This document shows positions 25,301-29,269 of a stretch of 64,000 bases of DNA, one piece after another. Within the stretch, counting starts at the first letter, position 1, and each line of letters starts with the position of its first letter. The position numbers and the translations under genes are program-made. Source of the DNA: Undaria pinnatifida (lineage: Eukaryota; Sar; Phaeophyceae; Laminariales; Alariaceae). Under the pieces are notes generated by a model, which worked only from the letters and a program-made list of their open reading frames with translations, made no database searches and was not told the DNA's origin. Location of the stretch: assembly GCA_012845835.1 (NCBI GenBank), contig JABAKD010000011.1, forward strand, positions 2,016,001 to 2,080,000, given 5' to 3'.

Positions 25301-27760
25301 TTGTCTTGCTGCCTTGCTGCCTTGCCCTGTCTTGCTGCGTTTAAGTTGATTGCCGTACGCCCTATTCGCGGCCCACTCTGCCTGGAAGTCCTTCCCTCCT
25401 TTCGTTTGTTGTTGCTGAGTTGTTGACTTGCTGGCTTGTTGCCTTGCTTCCTTTGCTTCTGTACGTTCTAGCTGCCTTACCTCATCTTCCTGCGTCGAGA
25501 TCGATCGTCCCATTGCGCTGAACGTCCTATTCGCGGCACACTTGCCTATTCGTCATTGGTTGTTTGTTGTTTCCCACCTTCCTCTCGCGTGTTGGGTTGT
25601 TAGCTTGTCGCTTGCTTGCGTGTTGGCTTGCTTGCTTGTTTTCTGTCGCCTTGCTTCCTTGCGAACTTCCTGCCGTACTCTTGCTGCCTTCCTGTCTTGG
25701 TGTGCTTCCTTGCCCCATCTTCGTTCGTCGAAGTTGATTGTTCCGTCCTCTGACCGTCATATTCGCGCCCCCCTCCACCTGTTCTTCCTTTCTTCCTTCC
25801 TTCCTTCCGTGCTCCCGGTCATTTGCCTTGCCTGCCGGAATACCTGCGTGCATGCCCGAACAAAATCGTCTCCGACACGACCTTTCGCCGTGGTCTAGGT
25901 GATGGGCGAGAATGGCATGCTGAGCTTGGGGAACCCGCCAAGCTCCGGCCTTGAGTTCTTCGACAGCTCCGGCTGCACCACGTCTCCCCTTCAGCATTCC
26001 TTCCCACAGCGCTTCCGCGAGGTATTCATATACACGTAGCTGTGATACACTACTGTACGCAACACCACTGTTGATAGTATTAATTCCCCTCGTCCCGCTG
26101 GGAAAATGCCCATACTCTTACGTTCAAGTATTTTTTTCTTGCGGCAAAATGGATCCCGCATTAGACGCATGCTACGATAGAGGTATACCTTTTTTTGGCG
26201 AAAACACGTTTTCTGAATGACGGGCTCAAAATCGTCGGAAATAAGCAAATTTTTTTTCATGATTCTCGTTGTGTACCTAGGCCATGGGATGTTTCATCCC
26301 GGTAGCAGTTTTATTTTTCTCCAAAGCAGTCTTCGGGAGAGGTCTTAAGCTCCCAAATCGAGGAAATTCAGAAAAAAAAATGTGGTGCTCTTCTACGGTA
26401 GCACGCGTCGTTAGTGGCAAGTCTTTCGTCCCGGAAAACGAGGGTGCAGTTTTACAGGGGGCTTTATTCAACCTTTTTTCCCAGTCGGAGAAAAAACCCC
26501 ACTCTAACTCCAAGTATGTTGCCCCCGGAATATTTCAGAGCTCGTCAGAGTACCAGTACCAGTCATTGGTACTCAGTCAGTTACCCCCGAGTACCAGTCA
26601 TTTTGAATGGCTCAGTGCCTAAAGTACTTCAGCCTGGAATGACTGAGTACTCGCCAGTATTTGGAGTACTTCGACCTGAAACGACTGAGTACTCGCGAGT
26701 CCCTGGATTACTTCGACTCGACATGACTGAGTACTCGCAAGTTCCTGGAATACTCCGACCTGAAATGACTGAGTACTCGCGAGGACCTGGAATACTTCGA
26801 CTTGAAATGACTGAGTACTCGCCAGTATCTGGAGTACTTCGACCTGAAATGACTGGTGCTGGGGTGGTACTGGTACTCTGACGACCTTTTGGAATGTTTG
26901 TGCAGCTCTGAATTTTCCGCTGGAAAAATGATCGCACTGTATTTCCGAGTAGTTTACCCCTACCGACTAGTTTACCGGTGCGGTTTTGATTTCTGAGTTT
27001 TCGAAAGTTCGTTATTTTCAGGGCTTTTCACGGGTCGGGTCAAATCTCGCGGGTCGGGTCGGGTCGGGTCGGGTCAGCTGACCCGACCCGACCCGCGAGA
27101 TTTTCGAGACGTCTTGACCCGACCCGACCCGACCCGCGAGATTTTCGAGACGTCTTGACCCGACCCGACCCGACCCGCGAGATTTTCGAGACGTCTTGAC
27201 CCGACCCGACCCGACCCGCGAGATTTTGAAATCGTCCTGACCCGACCCGACCCGACCCGCGACAATCCGGGTGACCCGCGAGATTCGGGTCGTCTGGCGG
27301 GTCACGTTAACTTGACCCGTGACATTTCTCACGGGTCAAAGTAAAAAAGTCACGGGTCAAAGCATGTATACCTCGGTCAGTCGGTTGGTCCTTGGTCCCT
27401 CTTATTTTTTCCAGTATGTCGTGTTCTCTGCGTTTTTTACCGGCATTGTTTGCAGCTGATGATTATGTCATGTGGCGTGCGCGCGAGAAATAGGAAAGAA
27501 ACCGCAACCCACATGCATGGACATGCCCGTACCGTTAGACCACCGGGTCGACCCGACGAGCGACCCGACGAGCGAGCTAGTTATAAGTTACAAGTGCAGT
27601 CTCCGGCCCCGGCAAGCAGCCTAGCTGAGCCGCCTCCGGCAGCAAGCCCACAACTGGGGCGGTGGATCTGTCAGCAGGGGCTGCGATCCGCGAGGATGCG
27701 TTGTCTGCTGCTGGTGCTTGCTGCTGCCAGGGTGCTGCTGCTGCTGCTGCTGCTGCTTGC

Positions 27761-27815
<55 letters not shown>

Positions 27816-29152
27816 TCGACAACGGCTGCTCTTCTTGCTTTTTTACGTCACATTCCGTACTACTGGTATGATAATTCTCGAGCTAGCTACTACTACTGCT
27901 GTATCTATCTTCTATCTGTGCAGTCTCCAGCCCCGGCAAGCAGCCTAGCTGAGCCGCCTCCGGCAGCAAGCCCACAACTGGGGCGGTGGGTCTGTCAGCA
28001 GGGGCTTCGATCCGCGAGAATCCGGCGTCTGCTGCTGGTGCTTGCTGCTGCCAGTGCTGCGGCTGCTGCTGCTGCTTCGACGACGACTGCCCTTCCTTGC
28101 CTTTTTATATTTTGGTCACATTTCGTACTGGTATGACCGTCATATTACTGCTGTTGTTACGGCTTCAGTAGGTACGGGATTCGCGTCACATTGCTGTATG
28201 CCTTGGTACGAGTAGCTAGGGGTACTGCGTGGTGATTGTTCTGCACGCTGTGATGACATATGATCGGAGCATCGGCACAAGGGAGGCAGGAAGCCGAAGT
28301 GTTTGTATTTTATTGGCGGACCCGCGGGCCCGACCCGCGGGGCGCCTGCACGGCATCAACGTGGCTCTCAGCTGTAAGTTTGAAAAAGGCGGATCCGCCG
28401 GCTAGATCCGCGGGTTTGACCCGCGGGTCAGCCCAAAACAACTCACGGGTCATTATGGCTTGACCCGCGAAGTGACCCGTATCTCGCGGGTCATGACCCG
28501 ACCCGACCCGCGAGATTTTGCAAACCTCTTGACCCGACCCGACCCGACCCGCGAGATTTTGAAGCCTTTGAACCCGACCCGACCCGACCCGCGAGATTTT
28601 GAAAACCTCTTGACCCGACCCGACCCGACCCGTGAGATTTCAAAACGTAATGATCCGACTCGACCCGACCCGCGAGATTTTGGAACCCCCTTGACCCGAC
28701 CCGCGGGTCGGGTCATGACCCGTGAAAAGCCCTGGTTATTTTGATGTACAGTTAGCTTATGCACCTCGGACAGGTCAGATCCAGTTTTCGTTTTCTTCTT
28801 TTGAATGGATAGATCCCTGATTTATGTCCTATGTCATAGCGGCCGAGTAGGATCTGTATGGATCTGTATGCCCTGTTAATATGATCGTGATCTGTGGGAG
28901 TTGTGAAACTTTCCATACGATACCCAACAGTACCACATCCGCCCTTGTTTATCGCCCCCACGAATGGTTTCCCAGGCTTACGCGATGGAGATGGGAGAGT
29001 TTGAGCAGGCTCTGAGGGGCAAGTCTGAGCCGCCGGTGACATGCTTCGACTCGTGCCGCACAACCCACATTGCCGAACAAGCGTCCATCTCGGCTTGCAT
29101 CGGCCGGCCTGTGCCCATCTCGTTTGAAGGAATGCCACGCGGGGCTGCATGA
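3945..29152 (+). CDS. Gfo/Idh/MocA oxidoreductase, inositol 2-dehydrogenase-like (six exons, 5' partial)
   Basis: Spliced from six exons, 3945-4048, 11771-11894, 12935-13015, 13947-14096, 25899-26021 and 28976-29152, giving about 252 residues that end at a TGA. All junctions are GT-AG, and phases match at each join (2/1 at the first, 0 at the rest). The protein lines up in order with the Gfo/Idh/MocA fold: EKPVAG with the family's active-site lysine; FQRR after the Rossmann domain; GGDIFHDLAPHDVDF with the Asp-x3-His spacing known for inositol dehydrogenases; PNGAVFTLEMTR and AYGYDNRIE of the C-terminal sheet; ENGMLSLGNP; then a C-terminal helical tail. Family members oxidise a sugar or myo-inositol hydroxyl with NAD(P), in the case of inositol dehydrogenase to scyllo-inosose. 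The usual length is about 330-350 residues, so roughly the first 90, with the nucleotide-binding loop, are missing. Substrate is inferred from similarity only. Confidence 0.86.
4049..4689. other. Start of intron 1, nothing recognised
   Basis: Intron sequence between the exon donor and the LINE fragment. It contains pyrimidine-rich stretches and short open frames with no family resemblance. Confidence 0.5.
4690..5508 (-). mobile_element. LINE (R2 family) 3' fragment
   Basis: Minus-strand remains of a non-LTR retrotransposon, 5'-truncated. The open frame 5487-5020 reads PAIADTAVREIITKGRAGIR, later GMKTYLHGPMDYAKKLKLRF and a C-terminal HMCPCG motif. These match the C-terminal part of the longer copies at 35765-38330 and 38333-39262. 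On the minus strand the element ends with AATGAGTACGCCCCCCC and a further C-run (the G-runs at about 4683-4710 on the plus strand), so its 3' tail is poly(C). It lies in intron 1 of the oxidoreductase gene, antisense to it. Confidence 0.8.
5509..5949 (+). repeat. Intron sequence with one R4 unit
   Basis: About 5775-5850 carries an R4-type unit (TTCCGAGTATTTTGTTCCCC, AAGAACATGG, GCTCTAAAGGAGGTTA), the same module that forms the array at 22.7-24.6 kb. The rest is unremarkable. Confidence 0.5.
5950..6630 (+). repeat. R1 long copy (first of two)
   Basis: The first ~250 bases are a standard R1 unit (CAGCTGTGAGATCGACC, CTCAGCTTTGCAAGCTG, GTGAAGGATACAGGTCGG, AGGGGGACGAAACCAGACAT). A further ~430 bases then match 19900-20312 closely, up to ATGGAAGCTCTT. 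The minus strand keeps an open frame (6440-5994) whose stretch IDVHRMFHHDSTALTTRASG is identical in the second copy. The family is mobile or was duplicated; the protein is not recognised. Confidence 0.75.
6631..6994. other. Intron 1 sequence, nothing recognised
   Basis: No repeat or gene was recognised. The stretch contains several CGTACG-like short palindromes only. Confidence 0.35.
6995..7145 (+). repeat. R1 repeat, partial copy
   Basis: Begins at ACACTTGAGCTGTGAGATCG and ends after AGGCCAGTGACTCCCCTGCT. It contains the invariant core TTTGCAAGCTGCGTGTGATA. It lacks the 3' third present in the full copies. Confidence 0.75.
7370..7690 (+). repeat. Minisatellite, ~75-79-bp unit
   Basis: About four units. 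Each contains TATTGAACNTCCGCTT, CGACTAC, a GGTACNGTTGT segment and TTTTGATAGGCTGGCCCTTG. ATTGAAC anchors occur near 7394, 7469, 7548 and 7622. The same unit forms the array at 9340-9640 and a stray copy near 8455. Confidence 0.75.
7695..8055 (-). mobile_element. R3 poly(C)-tailed retroelement fragment
   Basis: On the minus strand it carries an open frame with TPENEVYPIGAVIHEQESRH and KTRRASSRHRRDARV, and ends CACAAACTGAGTACACCCCG. An inverted copy lies at 11150-11505 and a shorter copy at 32655-32850. The end motif GAGTAC(A/G)C plus C-run is shared with the R2 LINE, so I take R3 as a related non-LTR family or a dependent element. The protein family is not recognised. Confidence 0.65.
8056..8297. 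other. Short direct repeat in intron 1
   Basis: Contains a ~45-bp direct repeat, TTTTACAGCGTCNNTGCCAAC followed by CAAC..CCAA, at about 8192 and 8242. No gene was recognised. Confidence 0.45.
8298..8425 (+). repeat. R1 repeat, partial copy
   Basis: Starts TCACTCCAGCTGTGAGATCG and ends with GTCGGCGACTCCCCTTGC. It contains CATCTTTGCAAGCTGTGTGT. The variant with ATAAAAATAAAA upstream is shared with the copy at 15583, suggesting a subfamily. Confidence 0.75.
8450..9339 (+). repeat. Degenerate array of CACACCCCC(T/C)GG units
   Basis: Repeats of a module with CACACCCC or CACGCCCCTGGAGTAT, CCACCCGGGTAATNAC and AAATCCCAAA occur near 8525, 8605, 8650, 9140 and 9230. A variant using ACCTCCAACTGCTTGG occurs at 8940-9090. 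The units are too diverged for an exact period. The short open frames across it are by-products of the array. Confidence 0.5.
9340..9640 (+). repeat. Minisatellite, ~80-bp unit (second array)
   Basis: Same unit as 7370-7690: CCTTTTGATAGGCTGACCCT, TTGAACNTCCNC, CGACTAC. Four units are visible. Two arrays of one unit 2 kb apart in the same intron suggest a broken or duplicated single array. Confidence 0.7.
9740..10400 (+). repeat. R4-type unit and intron sequence
   Basis: An R4 unit at 9740-9830 (CCCTTCAGAGCCCCAAAATC, TTTCCAGTTGTACAGGCG) resembles 3300-3380. A second related piece at 10290-10380 carries CATCGACCACACGAGG and a GGGGTAGGGG tail like 3440-3480. Between them nothing was recognised. 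Confidence 0.45.
10610..10735 (+). repeat. 20-bp minisatellite
   Basis: Five to six units of the type GTACATGTTTTCTGGTCACT, with indels in the T-run, one after another. A lone relative occurs near 10505. It is clearly a tandem array in intron 1. Confidence 0.8.
10740..11149. other. Intron 1, GC-richer stretch
   Basis: A diverged R1 start (CACCTCAGTTGTGAGATTGA) lies at about 10755-10780. Then comes GC-rich sequence with a short direct repeat (CTCACGCGTGTGGTT at about 10970 and 11037). No convincing exon: no phase-compatible reading frame resembling the oxidoreductase was found. Confidence 0.4.
11150..11505 (+). mobile_element. R3 poly(C)-tailed retroelement fragment
   Basis: Plus-strand copy of the element at 7695-8055, with open frame TPENEVYPIGAVTHKQESRH and KTRRAPSRHSRDARV, ending CAAACTGAGTACACCCCCCC. 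It forms a 3-kb-spaced inverted pair with the other copy inside intron 1. Confidence 0.65.
11690..11745 (+). mobile_element. R3 tail fragment with poly(C)
   Basis: GGTCAAAACTTGACGTGCTC followed by GGTCCCGACACCT and a run of 11 C. This matches the R3 segment just before its tail (GTGAAAACCCGACGTGCTCC). It lies immediately upstream of exon 11771-11894, so the C-run falls within the intron's 3' pyrimidine region. Confidence 0.5.
11771..11894 (+). CDS. Oxidoreductase exon 2
   Basis: The acceptor is GTCCGTGCAG and the donor CAG|GTGCCT. One base completes the arginine codon split from exon 1; 41 full codons follow, including RTDRTYEELAAAVRRGAVGP, VRSVHAVFRDHPVPSIDFLK and a final Q. The joined FQRRTDRTY corresponds to the family's F-x-R-R-F-D region. 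DHPVPSIDFLK is the loop leading to the active-site helix. Confidence 0.86.
11905..12240 (+). repeat. ~70-bp tandem units with a LINE tail scrap
   Basis: Units with AAGATACACCNCTAGCCCT, GTCAT and TATTTTTAT occur near 11911, 11982, 12048 and 12183. The last gap is about twice as long because a plus-strand R2 LINE end (GGTCGAAACGGATGCGCGG ... ACTAAGGCAAGCAACGAATG) sits at about 12118-12170. The array is older than the LINE scrap or grew around it. Confidence 0.6.
12241..12934. other. Rest of intron 2, C-rich tract
   Basis: Contains a very C-rich stretch at 12510-12570 (CCCCCCCCGCCCCCCGCCCC and similar) and further C-runs near 12690-12720 and 12868. The long open frames here follow from the biased composition and do not resemble proteins. 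The intron ends in a good pyrimidine tract and TTTAG. Confidence 0.5.
12935..13015 (+). CDS. Oxidoreductase exon 3: Asp-x3-His active-site motif
   Basis: 27 codons in phase 0 between TATTTAG and GAG|GTCAGT. It encodes GGDIFHDLAPHDVDFVCFSL, then GLGEPSE. The Asp and the His four residues later match the spacing of the catalytic pair known in inositol dehydrogenases (Asp172/His176 in the Bacillus enzyme). The reading frame differs from the longest open frames here, which are artefacts of the C-rich intron. Confidence 0.85.
13025..13375 (-). mobile_element. LINE R2 and R3 tail fragments in intron 3
   Basis: About 13030-13170 on the minus strand is an R2 3' end (GAGACGGAGCACGGTTCCTA on the plus strand, next to a 14-base G-run). 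About 13205-13275 matches R3 (GAGCACGTCGGGTTTTCGCC). About 13285-13375 is another R2 end (GCGTACGAGTAGTCATTTGC). The retroelement ends have piled up in less than 400 bp. Confidence 0.6.
13376..13946. other. Rest of intron 3
   Basis: No gene. A short run of CCATCCATCC/CACCCACC type sequence at 13865-13920 supplies the pyrimidine-rich approach to the acceptor GATCAG. Confidence 0.5.
13947..14096 (+). CDS. Oxidoreductase exon 4
   Basis: 50 codons in phase 0 between GATCAG and GAG|GTAAGA. It encodes VYATANSFVPQLEQVGVKD, then SAHCLFTFPNGAVFTLEMTR and CSAYGYDNRIE. This is the C-terminal sheet of the family, in which an x-NGA-x segment and a YGYD(Q/N)R(V/I)E motif are typical of inositol dehydrogenases. 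Its 3' two thirds are repeated twice downstream. Confidence 0.88.
14242..14338 (+). pseudogene. Tandem copy 2 of exon 4, frameshifted
   Basis: Starts after CTGAG at the codon for the Asp of DSAH and ends GAATCGAG|GTAATA, as in exon 4. It is 97 bases long against 96 in copy 3, with one extra base before CCCCAATGG, so the reading frame breaks. It lacks the first 18 codons of exon 4. Unit spacing is about 241 bp from copy to copy, including intron. Confidence 0.8.
14483..14578 (+). CDS. Tandem copy 3 of exon 4, open frame (possible alternative exon)
   Basis: 96 bases, 32 codons in phase 0, between an AG (GAGCTAAG) and the donor GAG|GTAAGA. It encodes DSAHSLLTFPNGEAFTLEMT, then RCNAYGYDNRIE, about 27 of 32 residues identical to exon 4. 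It could be spliced in as an in-frame cassette, but the upstream region is poor in pyrimidines, so the acceptor may be weak. It may equally be a silent relic that has escaped damage. Confidence 0.5.
15061..15270. other. Intron 4, nothing recognised
   Basis: Unremarkable AT-balanced sequence. A segment near 15046-15075 (TTCTTCCCTGTGGTCGTTAC) recurs at 16407-16435 (TTCGTCCCTGTGGTCGCTAC). Confidence 0.4.
15275..15358 (+). mobile_element. Solo terminal repeat of the TRIM-like element
   Basis: Carries AAGGCTTAGTTTGGGTAAGC, then GTTAACCTTTTGCAAGTGGC and ATACCCCACTAAT. This is the same sequence as the 84-bp terminal repeats at 22303 and 22593. No internal region or second repeat lies nearby, as expected for a solo repeat left by recombination. 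Confidence 0.65.
15583..15858 (+). repeat. R1 repeat, full short copy
   Basis: One of the best R1 copies. It starts AATACACTCCAGCTGCTGCT, has GCTGTGTGTGATACTCCGAT in the middle, and ends GACAGCTGTGGAACGAAATG and CCTGTAAGTCG. The two ends hold imperfect inverted CAGCTGTG/CACAGCTG stretches, which would fit a small DNA transposon derivative, but no clear target duplication was found. Confidence 0.75.
15885..16070 (+). repeat. G-rich, quadruplex-prone tract
   Basis: Many runs of three or more G (for example at 15895-15905, 15920-15945 and 16012-16060), with few C. On the coding strand this would allow several overlapping G-quadruplexes in the intron RNA and DNA. Confidence 0.65.
16298..16343. 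repeat. A17 followed by (TA)n
   Basis: A run of 17 A is joined directly to about 14-15 TA units. It may mark the 3' end of a retroposed piece or be a plain microsatellite. Confidence 0.85.
16380..17690. other. Intron 4 stretch with GCT/GCC-rich duplication
   Basis: Two related blocks, about 16945-17015 and 17150-17210, share a GCCGCNGCTGCTGCTG run followed by CTCTCCTGCNCGTGTTTCTAAA. The open frames on both strands come from the triplet repeats. No exon of the oxidoreductase was found. Confidence 0.45.
17700..18250 (+). repeat. R5 T-rich interspersed repeat, copy 1
   Basis: Shares with 20880-21360 the ordered blocks CCTGTNNGCCGGTATC, TTCCTCTTCTTTG, GATCTTCTTGCATC, TGTTGTGTTCTCGT, ATTTGTATCTCTCTAG, ACTGATGTCGTT and AACGGTTTAATG. 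The 3' half also recurs, more diverged, at about 31560-31640. Element type is unknown. Confidence 0.65.
18251..18290 (+). repeat. (CAA)n microsatellite
   Basis: About eleven CAA/ACA triplets with one interruption, directly after the R5 copy. Other copies of neighbouring families also border TTG/CAA runs. Confidence 0.9.
18555..18670 (+). repeat. Single R4 unit
   Basis: CCCTTTCAGGACTGAAAAAG, TTTCCAAGTCGTTTTTCCCC and a GTAGATGCAGTTC segment match the R4 array units at 22.7-24.6 kb. Confidence 0.6.
18740..18800 (+). repeat. R1 fragment
   Basis: TGCACTCGAGCTGTGGGATG, then GTCGGAACTCATCTTAGCTA and GCTGTGTG: the first part of R1, truncated at the border of the TTG/CTG microsatellite. Confidence 0.55.
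18860..19326 (+). repeat. Long compound TTG/CTG microsatellite
   Basis: Almost 470 bases of TTG, CTG, TTC and TGG triplets. Read in other frames it looks like poly-Leu/Val or poly-Cys/Trp protein, but there are no splice sites linking it to the gene. It lies in the 11.8-kb intron. CTG-rich simple repeats recur at 27.7 and 28.0 kb. Confidence 0.9.
19345..19490 (+). repeat. R6 repeat, copy 1
   Basis: AATCAAGTCGGTGGTCACAG, CAGTCTCTCTGGAGTGGAAG and AATATCCCAGG match 23118-23240 and, inverted, 44535-44650. All three copies contain an A-rich stretch and two border TTG/GTT triplet runs. Possibly a small retroposon. Confidence 0.65.
19641..20312 (+). repeat. R1 long copy (second of two)
   Basis: Matches 5950-6630 along its whole length by eye at roughly nine bases in ten. 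It starts ATACACTTCAGCTGCGAGAT and ends ATGGAAGCTCTTACCC. The minus-strand frame 20233-19838 includes IDVHRMFHHDSTALTTRASG, identical to the first copy, and runs further towards its amino end. Confidence 0.75.
20320..20470 (+). repeat. Short (T/C)ATAGTGCC(T/G)G repeat cluster
   Basis: Several ATAGTGCCTG/CGGTGTCC words, of the same kind as the larger arrays at 31.66-32.29, 47.2 and 48.8 kb. The cluster is too short for a period. Confidence 0.4.
20472..20782 (+). mobile_element. tRNA-derived SINE, copy 1
   Basis: The head resembles a tRNA gene: a box-A-like TGGCATATCCGG at 20485-20496 and a box-B-like GTTCGAGCCC at 20531-20540, about 35 bases apart as in tRNAs. The acceptor and T stems do not pair well. 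A body of ~220 bp follows and ends in an A-rich GTGAAAAAAGAAGAAAA. The copy at 44712-45036 is the same from head to tail, so this is a dispersed SINE rather than a tRNA gene. Confidence 0.75.
20880..21360 (+). repeat. R5 T-rich interspersed repeat, copy 2
   Basis: Shares ordered blocks with 17700-18250, from CCAGTCCTGTGCCGGTATCC to GAACGGTTTAATG. It directly follows the SINE, whereas copy 1 does not, so the two are independent units. Confidence 0.65.
21499..21760 (-). repeat. R1 repeat, inverted copy
   Basis: On the plus strand it reads CCACAGCTGTCAGATTGTGT, TTGACCCTGGTACAAGCTAC, GGAGTCGCCGACCTATATCC, GCTTGCAAAGATGAGTTTCG and CAGCTGGAGTGTATTTT, which is the reverse of the copy at 15583. Confidence 0.75.
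21765..22298. other. Intron 4, nothing recognised
   Basis: No repeat family or exon was identified. The stretch includes a short GCATGCATG palindrome and a CTGTCTGTCT run only. Confidence 0.4.
22303..22676 (+). mobile_element. TRIM-like miniature LTR retroelement
   Basis: Two direct terminal repeats of about 84 bp (22303-22386 and 22593-22676) begin TGTTATAA(A/G)GCTTAG; the second ends TTGACA. A purine tract AGGGGGGGAGAG (22581-22592) abuts the right repeat, as a polypurine tract should. The element is flanked on both sides by GTAC. The ~206-bp interior codes for nothing but holds a perfect tRNA T-arm-like motif, GTGGGTTCAAATCCCAC, near 22424-22440. The left repeat is diverged at its 3' end, so its boundary is approximate. 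Confidence 0.7.
23069..23240 (+). repeat. (GTT)n plus R6 repeat copy 2 inside the R4 array
   Basis: Seven to eight GTT triplets at 23069-23092 are followed by CATAATCAAGTCCGTGGTCA and CAGTCACTCTGGAGTGGAGG, as in the 19345 copy, which likewise follows a TTG run. The unit interrupts the R4 array and so looks inserted. Confidence 0.65.
23740..24100 (-). repeat. Three 80-bp tandem units with conserved flanks
   Basis: Units start at 23826, 23906 and 23986 (each GTCCAGAT(A/C/T)(T/C)TTCCAT), exactly 80 bp apart, and end by 24065. The flank upstream (GATGAAGTGCTGAGCCGGTT) and downstream (GAGGGGGTGTGCTAC) recur at 34190-34370 around a single, shortened unit. The minus-strand translation repeats RRFLDD-like and RHVYG(N/K)IW blocks but is broken by the 80-bp (not multiple of 3) period. 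Confidence 0.8.
24880..25320 (+). repeat. TTGCTGGC / TTGTTGGC octamer array
   Basis: Near-perfect 8- and 16-base units at 24883-24960, then increasingly mixed with GTTTG and GCTAGCTT variants. Translations read as endless Leu/Ala/Cys/Trp on one strand and Gln/Ala/Ser/Lys on the other, which is a by-product of the repeat. Confidence 0.85.
25320..25800 (+). repeat. ~200-bp diverged tandem units before exon 5
   Basis: A block with (C/T)CGNCGA(A/G)(G/A)TTGATTG..CC followed by TATTCGCG(G/C)C recurs near 25345, 25495 and 25730, with CTTGCTGCCTTGC-type linkers between. It probably grew from the octamer array next to it. It ends about 100 bp before exon 25899-26021. Confidence 0.55.
25899..26021 (+). 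CDS. Oxidoreductase exon 5
   Basis: 41 codons in phase 0 between GTGGTCTAG and GAG|GTATTC. It encodes VMGENGMLSLGNPPSSGLEF, then a loop and PLQHSFPQRFRE. Joined to exon 4 it gives DNRIEVMGENGML, matching the family's R(V/I)E-V-x-G-x-x-G strand-turn. The RF/RY that begins the last long helix is also in place. Confidence 0.88.
26022..26629. other. Start of intron 5, one R4 unit
   Basis: An R4-like unit lies near 26430-26520 (CCCGGAAAACGAGGGTGCAG, ACTCTAACTCCAAGTA). Otherwise no repeat or gene was seen. Confidence 0.45.
26630..26875 (+). repeat. 42-bp minisatellite
   Basis: The anchor GACTGAGTACTCGC recurs at 26641, 26683, 26725, 26767 and 26809, with a sixth GACT at 26851: an exact 42-bp period. 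As 42 is a multiple of 3, the frame stays open as a 14-residue repeat (type E-Y-S-x-x-x-G-x-L-R), but there is no sign that it is coding; it sits inside intron 5. Confidence 0.9.
27019..28734 (+). mobile_element. Nonautonomous hAT-type DNA transposon with 8-bp target duplication
   Basis: The left end is CAGGGCTTTTCACGGGTC (27019-27036); the right end is its exact reverse complement (28717-28734). The flanks are identical 8-mers, GTTATTTT at 27011-27018 and at 28735-28742. CAGGG-type ends, an 8-bp duplication and many subterminal GACCC/GGGTC words are hallmarks of the hAT superfamily. Subterminal arrays of ~43-bp units (GACCCGACCCGACCCG + CGAGATTTT...) occupy 27060-27270 and 28480-28700. The interior holds a 324-bp tandem duplication and CTG repeats and no transposase frame. 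It lies in intron 5 of the oxidoreductase gene; the flawless target duplication argues for a fairly recent insertion. Confidence 0.92.
27594..28170 (+). repeat. 324-bp tandem duplication with CTG runs inside the hAT element
   Basis: GTGCAGTCTCC(G/A)GCCCCGG starts at 27594 and 27918, exactly 324 bp apart. The first ~130 bases of each unit are almost identical. The first unit has a long interrupted CTG run (about 27730-27815), the second a shorter one. After the CTG both continue with CTTCGAC and a TTTTTA(C/T) segment. Confidence 0.85.
28976..29152 (+). CDS. Oxidoreductase exon 6 (C-terminus and stop)
   Basis: The acceptor GGTTTCCCAG is followed by 58 codons and TGA. It encodes AYAMEMGEFEQALRGKSEPP, then VTCFDSCRTTHIAEQASISA and CIGRPVPISFEG. 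Joined to exon 5 it gives RFREAYAMEMGEF, the family's R-(Y/F)-x-x-A-(Y/F)-x-x-E helix. The THIAEQAS..S...GRPVPI tail is the usual last helix and strand. The true stop is TGA at 29150-29152. Confidence 0.9.
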   Translation, partial: AYAMEMGEFEQALRGKSEPPVTCFDSCRTTHIAEQASISACIGRPVPISFEGMPRGAA

Positions 29153-29269
29153 TGGGACTCCCCTCGTCAAAGACAAACAGGATAGGAGCTGGCCGATTCA
29201 GGCGCGGTCTATCTGCCGAAACAAGAGCACCACCGCCGTCACTACTCTGAAGGATTTCAAGGGTCTGTT

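Noticed and set aside
27018-27332. Frames with repeated GSGRV motifs
   Set aside because: Come from the GACCC/GGGTC subterminal arrays of the hAT element; the same occurs at 28453-28764.
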